From: Comamonas suwonensis | Lineage (GTDB): Bacteria > Pseudomonadota > Gammaproteobacteria > Burkholderiales > Burkholderiaceae_C | Assembly: GCF_012844455.2 (NCBI RefSeq) | Contig: NZ_JABBCQ020000015.1 | Location: 1-64,000, forward strand | DNA length: 64,000 nt | Reading direction: 5' to 3' | In this document: piece after piece, positions 53,699 through 62,252 of the stretch | Position numbering within the stretch: position 1 is the first letter of the stretch | How the letters are laid out: each line of letters opens with the position of its first letter | Program-made: the position numbers and the translations under genes | Notes under the pieces: generated by a model | What the model was told of the DNA's origin: nothing | Databases searched by the model: none | Seen by the model: only the letters and a program-made list of their open reading frames with translations

Positions 53699-55525
53699 TT
53701 ATTTGGCCGCAGGCGCTGCACTCAGAGAGTCTTGCAAAGCCTTGGCCGGGTCGTCCGAGCCATAGCCTGCATCAGTCGCTGGTGCAGGCTGGGTGCCGTC
53801 TTCGGGAGCTGCAGAGCCTTCTTCGCCACCTTCTGGTGCGCCAAACGGGTTATCTGAACCGTAGCCGCCGCCAGCGTCGTTCAGCTGTTCCTGCATCTGG
53901 TCACCGACCTTTTGCATGTCGACGACGACCGGTTTGTCGAGCGCGCCCGTCACGATGCCTGGGAAGGCGATCAGCGTGCCCACCATCACCAGCTGGATCA
54001 GCACAAAGGGAATGGCTCCCTTGTAGATCTGCATGGTGGTCACGGGCTCGATGACCTTGTGCGTGACCTTGTCCACATACTGCTTATCGGGTGCAACGGA
54101 GCGTAGGAAGAACAGTGCAAAGCCGAATGGCGGGTGCATGAAGGAGGTCTGCATATTGACCGCAAGCAGCACGCCGAACCAGATCAGATCAATGCCCATC
54201 TTCTCGGCCACGGGGCCCAGCAGCGGCACCACGATGAACGACAGCTCAAAGTAGTCCAGGAAGAAGGCCAGGAAAAAGATCATGACGTTGACCACGATCA
54301 GGAAGCCTACTTGGCCGCCGGGCAGACCGGTGAGCAGGTGCTCAACCCACTTGGGGCCGTCAGCCGCCTGGAAGACCAGACTGAAGGTGGTGGCGCCAAT
54401 CATGATGAACATCACAAAGCTGGCCAGCTTGGTGGTGGATGCCAGAGCCTGCTTGAGCAGAGTCATGTTCAGCCGCCCGCGTGCAAAGCCCATGATGAGC
54501 GCAGCCATCGCGCCCATGGCACCGCCTTCGGTAGGGGTCGCAATGCCCAGGAAGATGGTGCCCAGCACCAGGAAGATCAACAGCAGGGGGGGGATCAGCA
54601 CAAAGGTCACGCGCTCGGCCAGCTTGGACAGCAGGCCCAGCTTGAACACGCGGTTCAGCGAAGCGATCACAAAGGCCATGAAGGTGCCGCCGCACATGGC
54701 GGAGACAATCTTTTCGTCTGTGGCAACGTCCAGCACTTCCTTGCCCTGCCACCAGGTGTGCAGGTCAGCCATGTGGTTGGCCAGGAAGATGGCGACGATG
54801 GTGGACAGACCCAGCACCACGACCAGCGAGGTGTAGCCGCCGTTGCCATTGGCTTCGCGGTAGATACGGGCTTCAGGCGGCAGTGCGGGAACCAGCTTGG
54901 GCTTGAACACGGCCAGGAACATGACCCACAGCACATACAGACCCATCAGCATGAAGCCGGGGATGAAGGCGCCCTTGTACATATCGCCCACGCTCTTGCC
55001 CAGCTGGTCGGCCATCAGAATCAGCACCAGCGATGGTGGAATGATCTGGGCCAGCGTGCCGGATGCGGCAATCACGCCCGCAGACAAGGGGCGGTCGTAG
55101 CCGTAGCGCAGCATGATGGGCAGCGAGATCAGGCCCATGGAGATCACCGAAGCGGCAACCACGCCGGTGGTGGCAGCCAGCAGCGCGCCCACAAAGATCA
55201 CGGCCAGAGCCAGGCCGCCGCGGATAGGCCCAAAGACCTGACCGACGGTATCCAGCAAATCCTCTGCCATGCCCGAGCGTTCAAGAATCAGGCCCATCAA
55301 GGTAAAGAAGGGGACGGCCAGCAAGGTGTCGTTGGCCATGATGCCGATCAGGCGCTGGGGCAGCCAGGCCATTACGGACGAGGGAAAGACGCCCAGCTCG
55401 ATGCCCAGAAAGCCGAAGGCCAGGCCCGCAGCACCCAGACTGAATGCCACGGGGAAGCCCAGCAGCAAGAAACAGATCAGCCCCGCAAACATGATGGGGG
55501 CGTAGTTGGTAGCGATAAATTCCAT
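53699..55525 (-). CDS. TRAP transporter large permease (DctM) with C-terminal tail
   Basis: A 608-residue membrane subunit of a sodium-driven TRAP uptake system. The start MEFIATNYAPIMFAGLICFLLLGFPVAFSL, with GLILERSGMAEDLLDTV and ATTGVVAASVISMGLISLPI, is typical of DctM. It is longer than the usual 430 residues: an extra membrane region at about 230-340, and a hydrophilic tail of about 70 residues with two YGSDxP motifs (GGGYGSDNPFGAPEGG and DAGYGSDDPAKAL). It lies 19 bp after dctQ. Substrate unknown; the two binding proteins at 43.8-46.1 kb, of the same TakP type, are plausible partners. Confidence 0.92.
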   Translation of the reverse strand: MEFIATNYAPIMFAGLICFLLLGFPVAFSLGAAGLAFGFLGIELGVFPSSVMAWLPQRLIGIMANDTLLAVPFFTLMGLILERSGMAEDLLDTVGQVFGPIRGGLALAVIFVGALLAATTGVVAASVISMGLISLPIMLRYGYDRPLSAGVIAASGTLAQIIPPSLVLILMADQLGKSVGDMYKGAFIPGFMLMGLYVLWVMFLAVFKPKLVPALPPEARIYREANGNGGYTSLVVVLGLSTIVAIFLANHMADLHTWWQGKEVLDVATDEKIVSAMCGGTFMAFVIASLNRVFKLGLLSKLAERVTFVLIPPLLLIFLVLGTIFLGIATPTEGGAMGAMAALIMGFARGRLNMTLLKQALASTTKLASFVMFIMIGATTFSLVFQAADGPKWVEHLLTGLPGGQVGFLIVVNVMIFFLAFFLDYFELSFIVVPLLGPVAEKMGIDLIWFGVLLAVNMQTSFMHPPFGFALFFLRSVAPDKQYVDKVTHKVIEPVTTMQIYKGAIPFVLIQLVMVGTLIAFPGIVTGALDKPVVVDMQKVGDQMQEQLNDAGGGYGSDNPFGAPEGGEEGSAAPEDGTQPAPATDAGYGSDDPAKALQDSLSAAPAAK

Positions 55526-55544
55526 TAATGTCTCCCGCTACTTC

Positions 55545-56165
55545 TTATGCCTTGGCCTGAGCGGCCAGCGCCTCAGCCTGCTTGCGATCGGCTTCGGCAC
55601 GCAGTGCTTCGGCCAGCTCTTCTTCGGCGCTCTTGTCCTGCAGCTTGCCCATGGGGTCGGGGCCGTTGCCAGTCAAAAATGCGATGCGCTTGATCAGCTC
55701 AGACCAGCCCTGCAGCATCAGCAAGGTGATACCGACGGGAATGGCTGCCCATACCGGCCAGCGAATCAGGCCACCTGGGTTGCCCGATACTTCGCCGGAC
55801 TGGTACATCTGAATGGCCACGGGCGTGCTCAGCCAGAGGATGGTGATGCACAGCGGCGTCAGGAACAGGGCGAAGCCGATGATGTCGATCCAGACCTGCG
55901 TCTTTTTGGACAGGCGGGAGTTGATGACGTCGATACGCACATGCTCGCGGTGCAGCAGGGTGTAGCCGGCGGCAATCAGAAAGGACCAGGCAAACAGGTA
56001 CCACTGCACTTCCAGGAAGGCGTTGGAGCTGGTGTCAAAGACCTTGCGAACGATGGCGTTGGCGGCGCTGATGAAGGTCGCGGCAAATATCAGCCAGATG
56101 GAATATTTGCCGACAAAGGCATTGAGCCTGTCTATGCCCTTTGACAGGGCGAGTAAAGCCTGCAT
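55545..56165 (-). CDS. TRAP transporter small permease (DctQ)
   Basis: A 206-residue membrane protein with four transmembrane segments (YSIWLIFAATFISAANAIVR, WYLFAWSFLIAAGYTLL, IIGFALFLTPLCITILWL, WPVWAAIPVGITLLMLQGW), the loop NAFLEVQWYLF and REHVRIDVINSRLSKKTQ, all typical of DctQ. A charged Glu/Ala/Gln helix forms the C-terminus (SAEEELAEALRAEADRKQAE). First of a two-gene dctQ-dctM unit; no binding protein follows. Confidence 0.92.
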   Translation of the reverse strand: MQALLALSKGIDRLNAFVGKYSIWLIFAATFISAANAIVRKVFDTSSNAFLEVQWYLFAWSFLIAAGYTLLHREHVRIDVINSRLSKKTQVWIDIIGFALFLTPLCITILWLSTPVAIQMYQSGEVSGNPGGLIRWPVWAAIPVGITLLMLQGWSELIKRIAFLTGNGPDPMGKLQDKSAEEELAEALRAEADRKQAEALAAQAKA

Positions 56166-56650
56166 GGTGTCTCCAAAAAGTAGGCTGTGTTGCGTCGCGC
56201 GGTTTGGAGCTGGTAAGCCTCAAGGGGCGATCTGTGTGTTCTAACCAAGGAAGAGATTCTACGGACGGCGGTATCAAGTTTTTTACAAATATCGTCCTGA
56301 ATGTGGTGGCTGAGCGTCAGCGATTGCCTACTACTGGTTTGATAGCTGGTGACGCAATCCAATCAAGCACTAGAGCCTTGTTTTATTTGAATATTTGACA
56401 GGTTTCCTGAGTCTGTGAATCAGTGTGCGCCTGCTGTCATTCAGGGGCTTGGGGTGCAAGGGGTTAGGGGAAATCAGGAGAGGCTTGAACTGCGTCAGCT
56501 TGAGGTGCGGTACTGATTTTTCTACAGCCTTGAGGGCTGCGCGATTTTGCGAACAAGAGTCCTGCATCAACATGTGGGCCAACAAAAAAGGCCTCTGCCG
56601 TACGGGCAGAGGCCTTTGCGTCAAAGCCGTTTCGGCTTGCTGTTGCCTGA
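56166..56650. other. Gap upstream of dctQ
   Basis: About 485 bp without a convincing gene. It holds the dctQ leader, a degenerate copy of the interspersed palindrome (56336-56392, TTGATAGCTGGTGACGC with AATCAAGCACTAGAGCC), a patch with no feature, and a terminator near its right edge. Frames here lack family resemblance. Confidence 0.5.
56583..56620 (-). terminator. Terminator after NTF2-like gene
   Basis: AAAAAAGGCCTCTGCC-GTAC-GGGCAGAGGCCTTT, a perfect stem of about 14 bp, 30 bp beyond the stop. Confidence 0.88.
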
Positions 56651-57034
56651 TTACTGGGGCTGAGCGTGGAAGGCCTTGTTGGCAATCTTCCAGCCTTGCT
56701 CGGTCTTGAGCAGCAGGAAGTAGTCGGTGAAAGTCACGGCACCGTGATAGAGGGTGACCTTGGCCATGGCGGCGGTGCCCACGATGTCCAGCGAGTCGAT
56801 CACGCGGCGGCGCGTGGCTTCATCAGCGGCGGGGGTGTTCTTGAAACGCTGGCAGTAGAAGTCCACATCCCAGGAGGTCAGCGGGCCTTCGCGTACGGAC
56901 TCCAGGCGGGCCGTGGGCATGAAGGCAGCGCGCATATGCTCGGCGTTGTCTTCGGCGTGGCCGCGCATGTACAACTCCAGGGGGGCACGGACTGCGGCTT
57001 CTTCAGGGTGGTTGGTCAGGCGTTCGGTGGTCAT
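56651..57034 (-). CDS. NTF2-like (SnoaL/lumazine-binding-like) protein
   Basis: A 127-residue protein with the NTF2-like alpha+beta barrel pattern: a helical opening (PEEAAVRAPLELYMRGHAED), ARLESVREGPLTSWDVDFYC, and the beta-sheet MAKVTLYHGAVTFTDYFLLL then KTEQGWKIANKAFHAQP. Such folds can be enzymes or binding proteins; nothing shows which. GAGAAACC precedes the ATG at 57034; the open frame upstream is not similar. It diverges from the efflux operon. Confidence 0.85.
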   Translation of the reverse strand: MTTERLTNHPEEAAVRAPLELYMRGHAEDNAEHMRAAFMPTARLESVREGPLTSWDVDFYCQRFKNTPAADEATRRRVIDSLDIVGTAAMAKVTLYHGAVTFTDYFLLLKTEQGWKIANKAFHAQPQ

Positions 57035-57293
57035 ATCGGTTTCTCCTTGGGGCCAGATTCGTGGCTGCCGCAGTGCGGGCGCACCCGTGGCAGTGTCAGC
57101 AGTCAAGCATGAGGCCTGAAATCCACGGCATTGGTTTGATGAAAGTCAGCACTGTTTTTTGCAGGGTGACACAGGTAAACCCAAGGTAAAGCGGCGGTAA
57201 ATGCAGGCAAAGCCGGCGCTGCCTGACCGAAGGTTGAATTGCAAATAGATACCATTGGCGGCAATTCAGGCTCGAACTTCCTGCGCTCACACC
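57035..57293. other. Divergent gap before the efflux operon
   Basis: About 260 bp with no gene. It must hold the promoters of the NTF2-like gene and the RND operon, but none could be assigned. No repressor gene lies beside it. Confidence 0.4.
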
Positions 57294-59051
57294 ATGCCCC
57301 GCACACCTTCTTTGACTCCAACCCCTCAATCTTCACAGCTGGGCAAAGCCAGTCCCGCCATTTTGGCCGCCGTCGTTCTGGCGCTGGCTGCATCGGGTGG
57401 GGGCTACTGGTGGTACAAGCAAAAACAAGGTGCAGGGCAGGATGCATCAGCGCAAACGGCTCCTAAATCAGGACCGGGTGGGCGCGGTGGCCGTATGGGG
57501 CCGGGTGGCCCAGGTGGTGCGGGGCAGTCCCAGCCCGTGTCGGTGGGGGTGGTGGAGCGACGTGATATGCGCGTGCTCATCAGCGCCATTGGCACCATGA
57601 ATGCGCGGGCCACGGCCGTCGTGCGGGCCAAGGTCTCGGGCGAGCTGCTCAAGCTCCATTTCAAGGAAGGTGACGAGGTCAAGGCGGGTCAGTTGCTGGC
57701 CGAGATTGATCCGCGCAGCTTTACCGCAGCGCTGGCGCAGGTACAGGGTTCGCTGGCGCGTGATCAGGCGCAGCTCATGAATGCGCAGCTGGATTTGAAG
57801 CGCTACAAGGAGTTGCTGGCTCAGGACTCCATTGCCCGCCAGCAGGTCGATACACAAGAGGCGCTGGTGCGCCAGCTGCAAGGCACGGTGGCTGCAGACC
57901 AGGGCCAGGTCGATGCCGCCAAGCTGCAACTGAGCTATACCAAGATTACGGCGCCTATCTCGGGTCGACTGGGTTTGCGTCAGGCCGATCTGGGCAATGT
58001 GGTCAACCCCTCGGATACCAACGGACTGGTGACGATTTCGCAAGTGCGGCCGATTGATGCCGTCTTCTCCATCCCCGAAGCCCATGTCAGCACCCTGGCT
58101 CAGCAATTGAGCGCAGGCCAGCCCATGCCGGTGGAGCTGTGGGACCGCGAGCAAAAGCAGATTCTGGCCAAGGGCCTGCTCAATGCGCTGGACAACACCA
58201 TTGACACGACCACCGGCACCGTCAAGGCCAAGGCCGCTTTTGACAATGCAGAGCGCAGGCTGTTTGCCAACCAGTTCGTCAACGTCAAGCTGCAGGTGCG
58301 TCAGCTCGATCAAGTGCTGGCCGTTCCGGCCAATGCCGTGCAGAACAACTATGTGTATCTGGTCAAGCCCGATAACACCGTCACCCAGCGCAAGATCACG
58401 GTGGGCGTGGCGGATGGTGACTTTGTCAGTGTGCGCGGCGAGCTGGAGCCTGGCGACAAGGTGGTGACCGACGGTATCGACCGCTTGCGCGAAGGTGCCC
58501 AGGTCACTGTGGTGGACTCTGAAAAAGTCAAAAAGGTCGATCAGGCCGTGCAGGACGCCGCTGGCCAGCCGCGCGGCATGCGCAATCTGACGCCTGAGCA
58601 GCGCGAAAAACTCTCCAAGATGACGCCGGATGAGCGCAAGGCCTTCTTCCAGAAGCTGCGCACCGAGCGCGGTGCCAGTGGCGCAAATTCGGGGCCTGGA
58701 GCAGCCCCCGCCGGTGAAGGCCGCAGCGGCGATCAGCCTCGTAAGTCTGAGGCACAGGACAAGACGGGGGCTGCAGAGCCAGCCAGGGCTCAACAAGCGC
58801 AGACGGAATCAGCAGCACCTGCGGCACAGCGTGCAGAAGGACGTGGAGAGCGCGGTGGTGAAGGGAGAGGCGAGGGACGAGGAGAAGGGCGGGGCGACCG
58901 TCCCCAGCTGACGCCCGAGCAGCGCGAGAAGCTGGATGCCATGTCGCCTGAAGAGCGCAAGGCCTTTTTCCAGAAAATGCGTGCCGAGCGTGAGGCCCAT
59001 GGTGGAGCCAGTGCTAACGCAAATGGTGGCGCAAACAGCGCAGGCCGCTGA
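57294..59051 (+). CDS. mdtA: RND efflux periplasmic adaptor with long C-terminal extension
   Basis: A 585-residue MdtA-like membrane fusion protein. An N-terminal anchor (PAILAAVVLALAASGGGYWWY), a Gly/Pro-rich linker, then the adaptor core: biotinyl-lipoyl VVRAKVSGELLKLHFKEGDE, hairpin QLDLKRYKELLAQDSIARQQ, barrel KITAPISGRLGLRQADLGNV. The core ends near residue 405. The extension (about 420-585) is not usual: two copies of LTPEQREKL..M.P.ERKAFFQK.R.ER around a GEGRGE-rich low-complexity run and an Ala/Gln stretch. First gene of an MdtABC-type operon. Confidence 0.92.
   Translation: MPRTPSLTPTPQSSQLGKASPAILAAVVLALAASGGGYWWYKQKQGAGQDASAQTAPKSGPGGRGGRMGPGGPGGAGQSQPVSVGVVERRDMRVLISAIGTMNARATAVVRAKVSGELLKLHFKEGDEVKAGQLLAEIDPRSFTAALAQVQGSLARDQAQLMNAQLDLKRYKELLAQDSIARQQVDTQEALVRQLQGTVAADQGQVDAAKLQLSYTKITAPISGRLGLRQADLGNVVNPSDTNGLVTISQVRPIDAVFSIPEAHVSTLAQQLSAGQPMPVELWDREQKQILAKGLLNALDNTIDTTTGTVKAKAAFDNAERRLFANQFVNVKLQVRQLDQVLAVPANAVQNNYVYLVKPDNTVTQRKITVGVADGDFVSVRGELEPGDKVVTDGIDRLREGAQVTVVDSEKVKKVDQAVQDAAGQPRGMRNLTPEQREKLSKMTPDERKAFFQKLRTERGASGANSGPGAAPAGEGRSGDQPRKSEAQDKTGAAEPARAQQAQTESAAPAAQRAEGRGERGGEGRGEGRGEGRGDRPQLTPEQREKLDAMSPEERKAFFQKMRAEREAHGGASANANGGANSAGR
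58587..58992 (+). repeat. Duplicated 28-residue unit and GEGRGE run in the adaptor tail
   Basis: The unit at 58587-58670 (LTPEQREKLSKMTPDERKAF...) recurs at 58908-58992 (LTPEQREKLDAMSPEERKAF...). Between them lie a Gly-rich stretch, and RGERGGEGRGEGRGEGRGD encoded by AGAGGCGAGGG-like repeats. Confidence 0.9.
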
Positions 59052-59075
59052 GCATAGGCAGAAGCTGCGGCCATC

Positions 59076-62000
59076 ATGAATATCTCGCGCATCTTTATTC
59101 TTAGACCCATTGCCACCAGCTTGCTGATGGTCGCGGTGCTGATTGCGGGCATTCTTGCCTACCGACTGTTGCCCATCTCGGCCCTGCCCGAGGTGGACTA
59201 CCCCACCATTCAGGTCACCACGCTGTATCCGGGTGCCAGTCCTGATGTGATGACCTCCAACGTCACGGCACCGCTTGAGCGGCAGTTTGGACAGATGCCG
59301 GGGCTGGACCAGATGTCGTCCACCAGCTCTGGTGGTGCATCGGTCATTAATCTGCGCTTCTCGCTGTCCATGTCCATGGACGTGGCCGAGCAGCAGGTGC
59401 AGGCCGCCATCAACGCCGGCAGCAATCTGCTGCCCAGCGACCTGCCCATGCCCCCGCTGTACAGCAAGGTCAACCCGGCCGATGCGCCGGTGCTGACGCT
59501 GGCCATCAGCTCGCCTTCGCAGCCCGTCATCAAGATCAATGACCTGGTGGAAAACCGGCTTGCGCCCAAGCTCTCGCAGGTCAAGGGCGTGGGTTTGGTG
59601 GCCATTGCCGGTGCGCGCCGCCCGGCGGTGCGCATTCAGGCCAACCCTGCCGCGCTGGCCAGCTTTGGCATGACGCTGGATGATGTGCGCTCTGCCATCT
59701 CCGCGGCCAACGTCAAGACCGCCAAGGGCAGTTTTGACGGCCCTAACCGCGCATCCACCATTGATGCCAACGACCAGATGCAGTCTGCGGCCGAGTATCG
59801 CAACCTCATCATCGCCTTCAAGAACGGCAACCCGGTGCGCCTGTCCGATGTGGCCCAGACCGTGGATGACGCTGAAAACACCCGCCTTGCCGCCTGGTCG
59901 GGCACGCCAGACACGGGTTCCAAATCGGCCGTGATTTTGAACATTCGCCGCCAGCCCGGTGCCAACGTGATCGACACCGTTGATGCCATCAAGGCTTTGC
60001 TGCCTCAGCTCAAGGAAACGCTGCCTGCATCCATTGATGTGCAGGTACTCACGGATCGCACCGTGACCATCCGCGCTTCGGTCGAAGACATGCAGTTTGA
60101 ACTGGGCCTGGCCATTGCTCTGGTGGTGATGGTGATTTTCCTGTTCCTGCGCAGCGCTTCGGCCACGCTGATTCCTAGCGTGGCGGTGCCGTTGTCCCTG
60201 ATCGGCACCTTCGGTGTCATGTATCTGGCTGGCTATTCCATCAACAACCTTACGCTGATGGCACTGACCATCTCCACCGGCTTTGTGGTGGACGATGCCA
60301 TCGTGATGATCGAGAACATCGCCCGCTATGTGGAAAAGGGCGAGCCGCCCATGCAGGCTGCGCTCAAGGGTGCCAAGCAGATCGGCTTCACCATCATCTC
60401 GCTGACCATCTCTCTGGTTGCGGTGCTGATCCCATTGCTGTTCATGGGCGATGTGGTGGGGCGTCTGTTCCACGAATTTGCCATCACCATGACGGTGGCG
60501 ATTCTGATCTCTGCCGTGGTCTCGCTCACGCTCACGCCCATGCTGTGCGCGCGCTTGCTGCGCCATAAGCCTGAGCAGACCGCAGAATCCAAAGGCATAG
60601 GCGCTGCCGTGGCCCGTTTCTTTGACAAGGTGATTGCCGAATACGGTCGCATGCTGACCTGGGTACTGGACCACAGCAAGCTGACCTGGTTGGTGTTCCT
60701 GGCCACGCTGGCCGTGACGGTGTTGCTGTATTTCGTCGTGCCCAAGGGCTTTTTTCCCGAGCAGGACACGGGCACGATTGCCGCGACCACCGAGGCTGAT
60801 CAGTCCATCTCTTTCGCCGCCATGGCCGAGCGCCAGCAGGCGCTGGCCGAGCAGTTGCTCAAAGACCCGGCTGTGGCTTCCATTTCGTCCTTTATCGGCG
60901 TGGATGGCACCAACACCACGCTCAACACTGGCCGCATTCAGATCGACCTCAAGCCCCATAGTCAGCGCGATACTTTGCCCGTAGTGCTCCATCGCCTAGC
61001 CGAAGATGCGCAGCATGTGCCAGGCATTCGCCTTTACGCACAGCCCGTGCAGGACCTGACGATTGAAGACCGGCAAGCACGCACCCAGTACCAGTTGCTG
61101 CTGTCCTCGCCCGACATGGCGCAGCTGACGGCCAGCACCAAGGCGCTGGTTGATAAGCTGCAGCAACTGCCCGAGCTGCTGGATGTGAGCAGCGATCTGC
61201 AGAACCAGGGGCGTCAGGCCTATGTGCAGATTGACCGCGCGCAGGCCAGCCGTCTGGGTGTGACGGTGGCATCGGTGGATTCGGCGCTCTACAACGCATT
61301 TGGACAGCGGCTGATCTCCACCATCTTCACCCAGTCCAACCAGTACCGTGTGGTGTTGGAGGTTGCACCGCAGTTCAAGGTGGGCCCTGAGGCATTGCAG
61401 ACCATTTATGCAGCATCTTCCTCCGGCGCGCCTGTGCCGCTGTCGTCGATTGCCACGGTGAGCGAGCGCCCCATGGCGCTGGCCGTCAACCACGTGGGCC
61501 AGTTACCTGCGGCCACCATCTCCTTTAACACCGCGCAAGGCGTGTCGCTGGGCCATGCGGTGGATGCGTCCAAGCAAGTCATTCAGACCCTGCGTGATGA
61601 AGGGCAGATTCCGCTGTCGGTGGATGCGCAGTTCCAGGGCGCTGCACTGGCGTTCCAGGCGTCGTTGTCCAACACCCTGCTCTTGGTGCTGGCGGCGGTG
61701 ATCACCATGTATATCGTGCTGGGCGTGCTCTATGAAAGTACGATTCACCCGATCACGATTCTCTCGACCCTGCCATCGGCTGGCGTTGGTGCTCTGCTGG
61801 CTTTGCTGGTTGCGGGGCTGGATCTGGACATCATTGCCATCATTGGCATCATCTTGCTGATTGGTATCGTCAAGAAGAACGCGATCATGATGATTGACTT
61901 CGCGCTGGATGCCCAGCGTGAAGAGGGCATGAATGCGCGCGATGCCATCTATCAGGCCTGCCTGCTGCGCTTTCGACCCATCATCATGACCACGCTGGCC

Positions 62001-62252
62001 GCCTTGCTGAGTGCGCTGCCCATGATGCTGGGCTCTGGCGTGGGCAGCGAGCTGCGCCAACCGCTGGGCGTAACTTTGGTGGGCGGTCTGCTGGTCAGCC
62101 AGTTGCTGACGCTGTTCACCACGCCTGTTATCTATCTGACCTTTGAGCGCTGGGCCGAGAACTGGCGCACCAAGCGCGGCCTGTCTGCCGTCAAGCATCT
62201 GCCGCATTCCGAAGCGGAAGTCATGGGTGAGCAGGGTGGAACCAAGCCATGA
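59076..62252 (+). CDS. mdtB: RND efflux permease, MdtB type
   Basis: A 1058-residue RND transporter. It opens [20 protein letters not shown], has two large periplasmic loops, and TM4 proton-relay acids [13 protein letters not shown] (Asp-Asp). The second half has [20 protein letters not shown] and [18 protein letters not shown]. Twelve transmembrane segments are expected. It works with MdtA and a second permease as a heteromeric pump exporting bile-salt-like or other amphipathic compounds and sometimes metal chelates. It follows mdtA after 24 bp and its stop overlaps the next start by 4 bp. Confidence 0.94.
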   Translation: MNISRIFILRPIATSLLMVAVLIAGILAYRLLPISALPEVDYPTIQVTTLYPGASPDVMTSNVTAPLERQFGQMPGLDQMSSTSSGGASVINLRFSLSMSMDVAEQQVQAAINAGSNLLPSDLPMPPLYSKVNPADAPVLTLAISSPSQPVIKINDLVENRLAPKLSQVKGVGLVAIAGARRPAVRIQANPAALASFGMTLDDVRSAISAANVKTAKGSFDGPNRASTIDANDQMQSAAEYRNLIIAFKNGNPVRLSDVAQTVDDAENTRLAAWSGTPDTGSKSAVILNIRRQPGANVIDTVDAIKALLPQLKETLPASIDVQVLTDRTVTIRASVEDMQFELGLAIALVVMVIFLFLRSASATLIPSVAVPLSLIGTFGVMYLAGYSINNLTLMALTISTGFVVDDAIVMIENIARYVEKGEPPMQAALKGAKQIGFTIISLTISLVAVLIPLLFMGDVVGRLFHEFAITMTVAILISAVVSLTLTPMLCARLLRHKPEQTAESKGIGAAVARFFDKVIAEYGRMLTWVLDHSKLTWLVFLATLAVTVLLYFVVPKGFFPEQDTGTIAATTEADQSISFAAMAERQQALAEQLLKDPAVASISSFIGVDGTNTTLNTGRIQIDLKPHSQRDTLPVVLHRLAEDAQHVPGIRLYAQPVQDLTIEDRQARTQYQLLLSSPDMAQLTASTKALVDKLQQLPELLDVSSDLQNQGRQAYVQIDRAQASRLGVTVASVDSALYNAFGQRLISTIFTQSNQYRVVLEVAPQFKVGPEALQTIYAASSSGAPVPLSSIATVSERPMALAVNHVGQLPAATISFNTAQGVSLGHAVDASKQVIQTLRDEGQIPLSVDAQFQGAALAFQASLSNTLLLVLAAVITMYIVLGVLYESTIHPITILSTLPSAGVGALLALLVAGLDLDIIAIIGIILLIGIVKKNAIMMIDFALDAQREEGMNARDAIYQACLLRFRPIIMTTLAALLSALPMMLGSGVGSELRQPLGVTLVGGLLVSQLLTLFTTPVIYLTFERWAENWRTKRGLSAVKHLPHSEAEVMGEQGGTKP

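Noticed and set aside
54134-55528. A 464-codon plus-strand frame rich in His and Gln
   Set aside because: Antisense to dctM; His/Gln-rich composition comes from the complement of a Leu/Val-rich membrane protein.
56370-56624. An 84-codon minus-strand frame upstream of dctQ
   Set aside because: It runs through the terminator hairpin of the neighbouring gene and has no family resemblance or ribosome binding site.
58809-60992. A 727-codon minus-strand frame
   Set aside because: Antisense to the RND permease and adaptor, without any domain pattern. The same applies to the 582-codon frame at 62132-63880.
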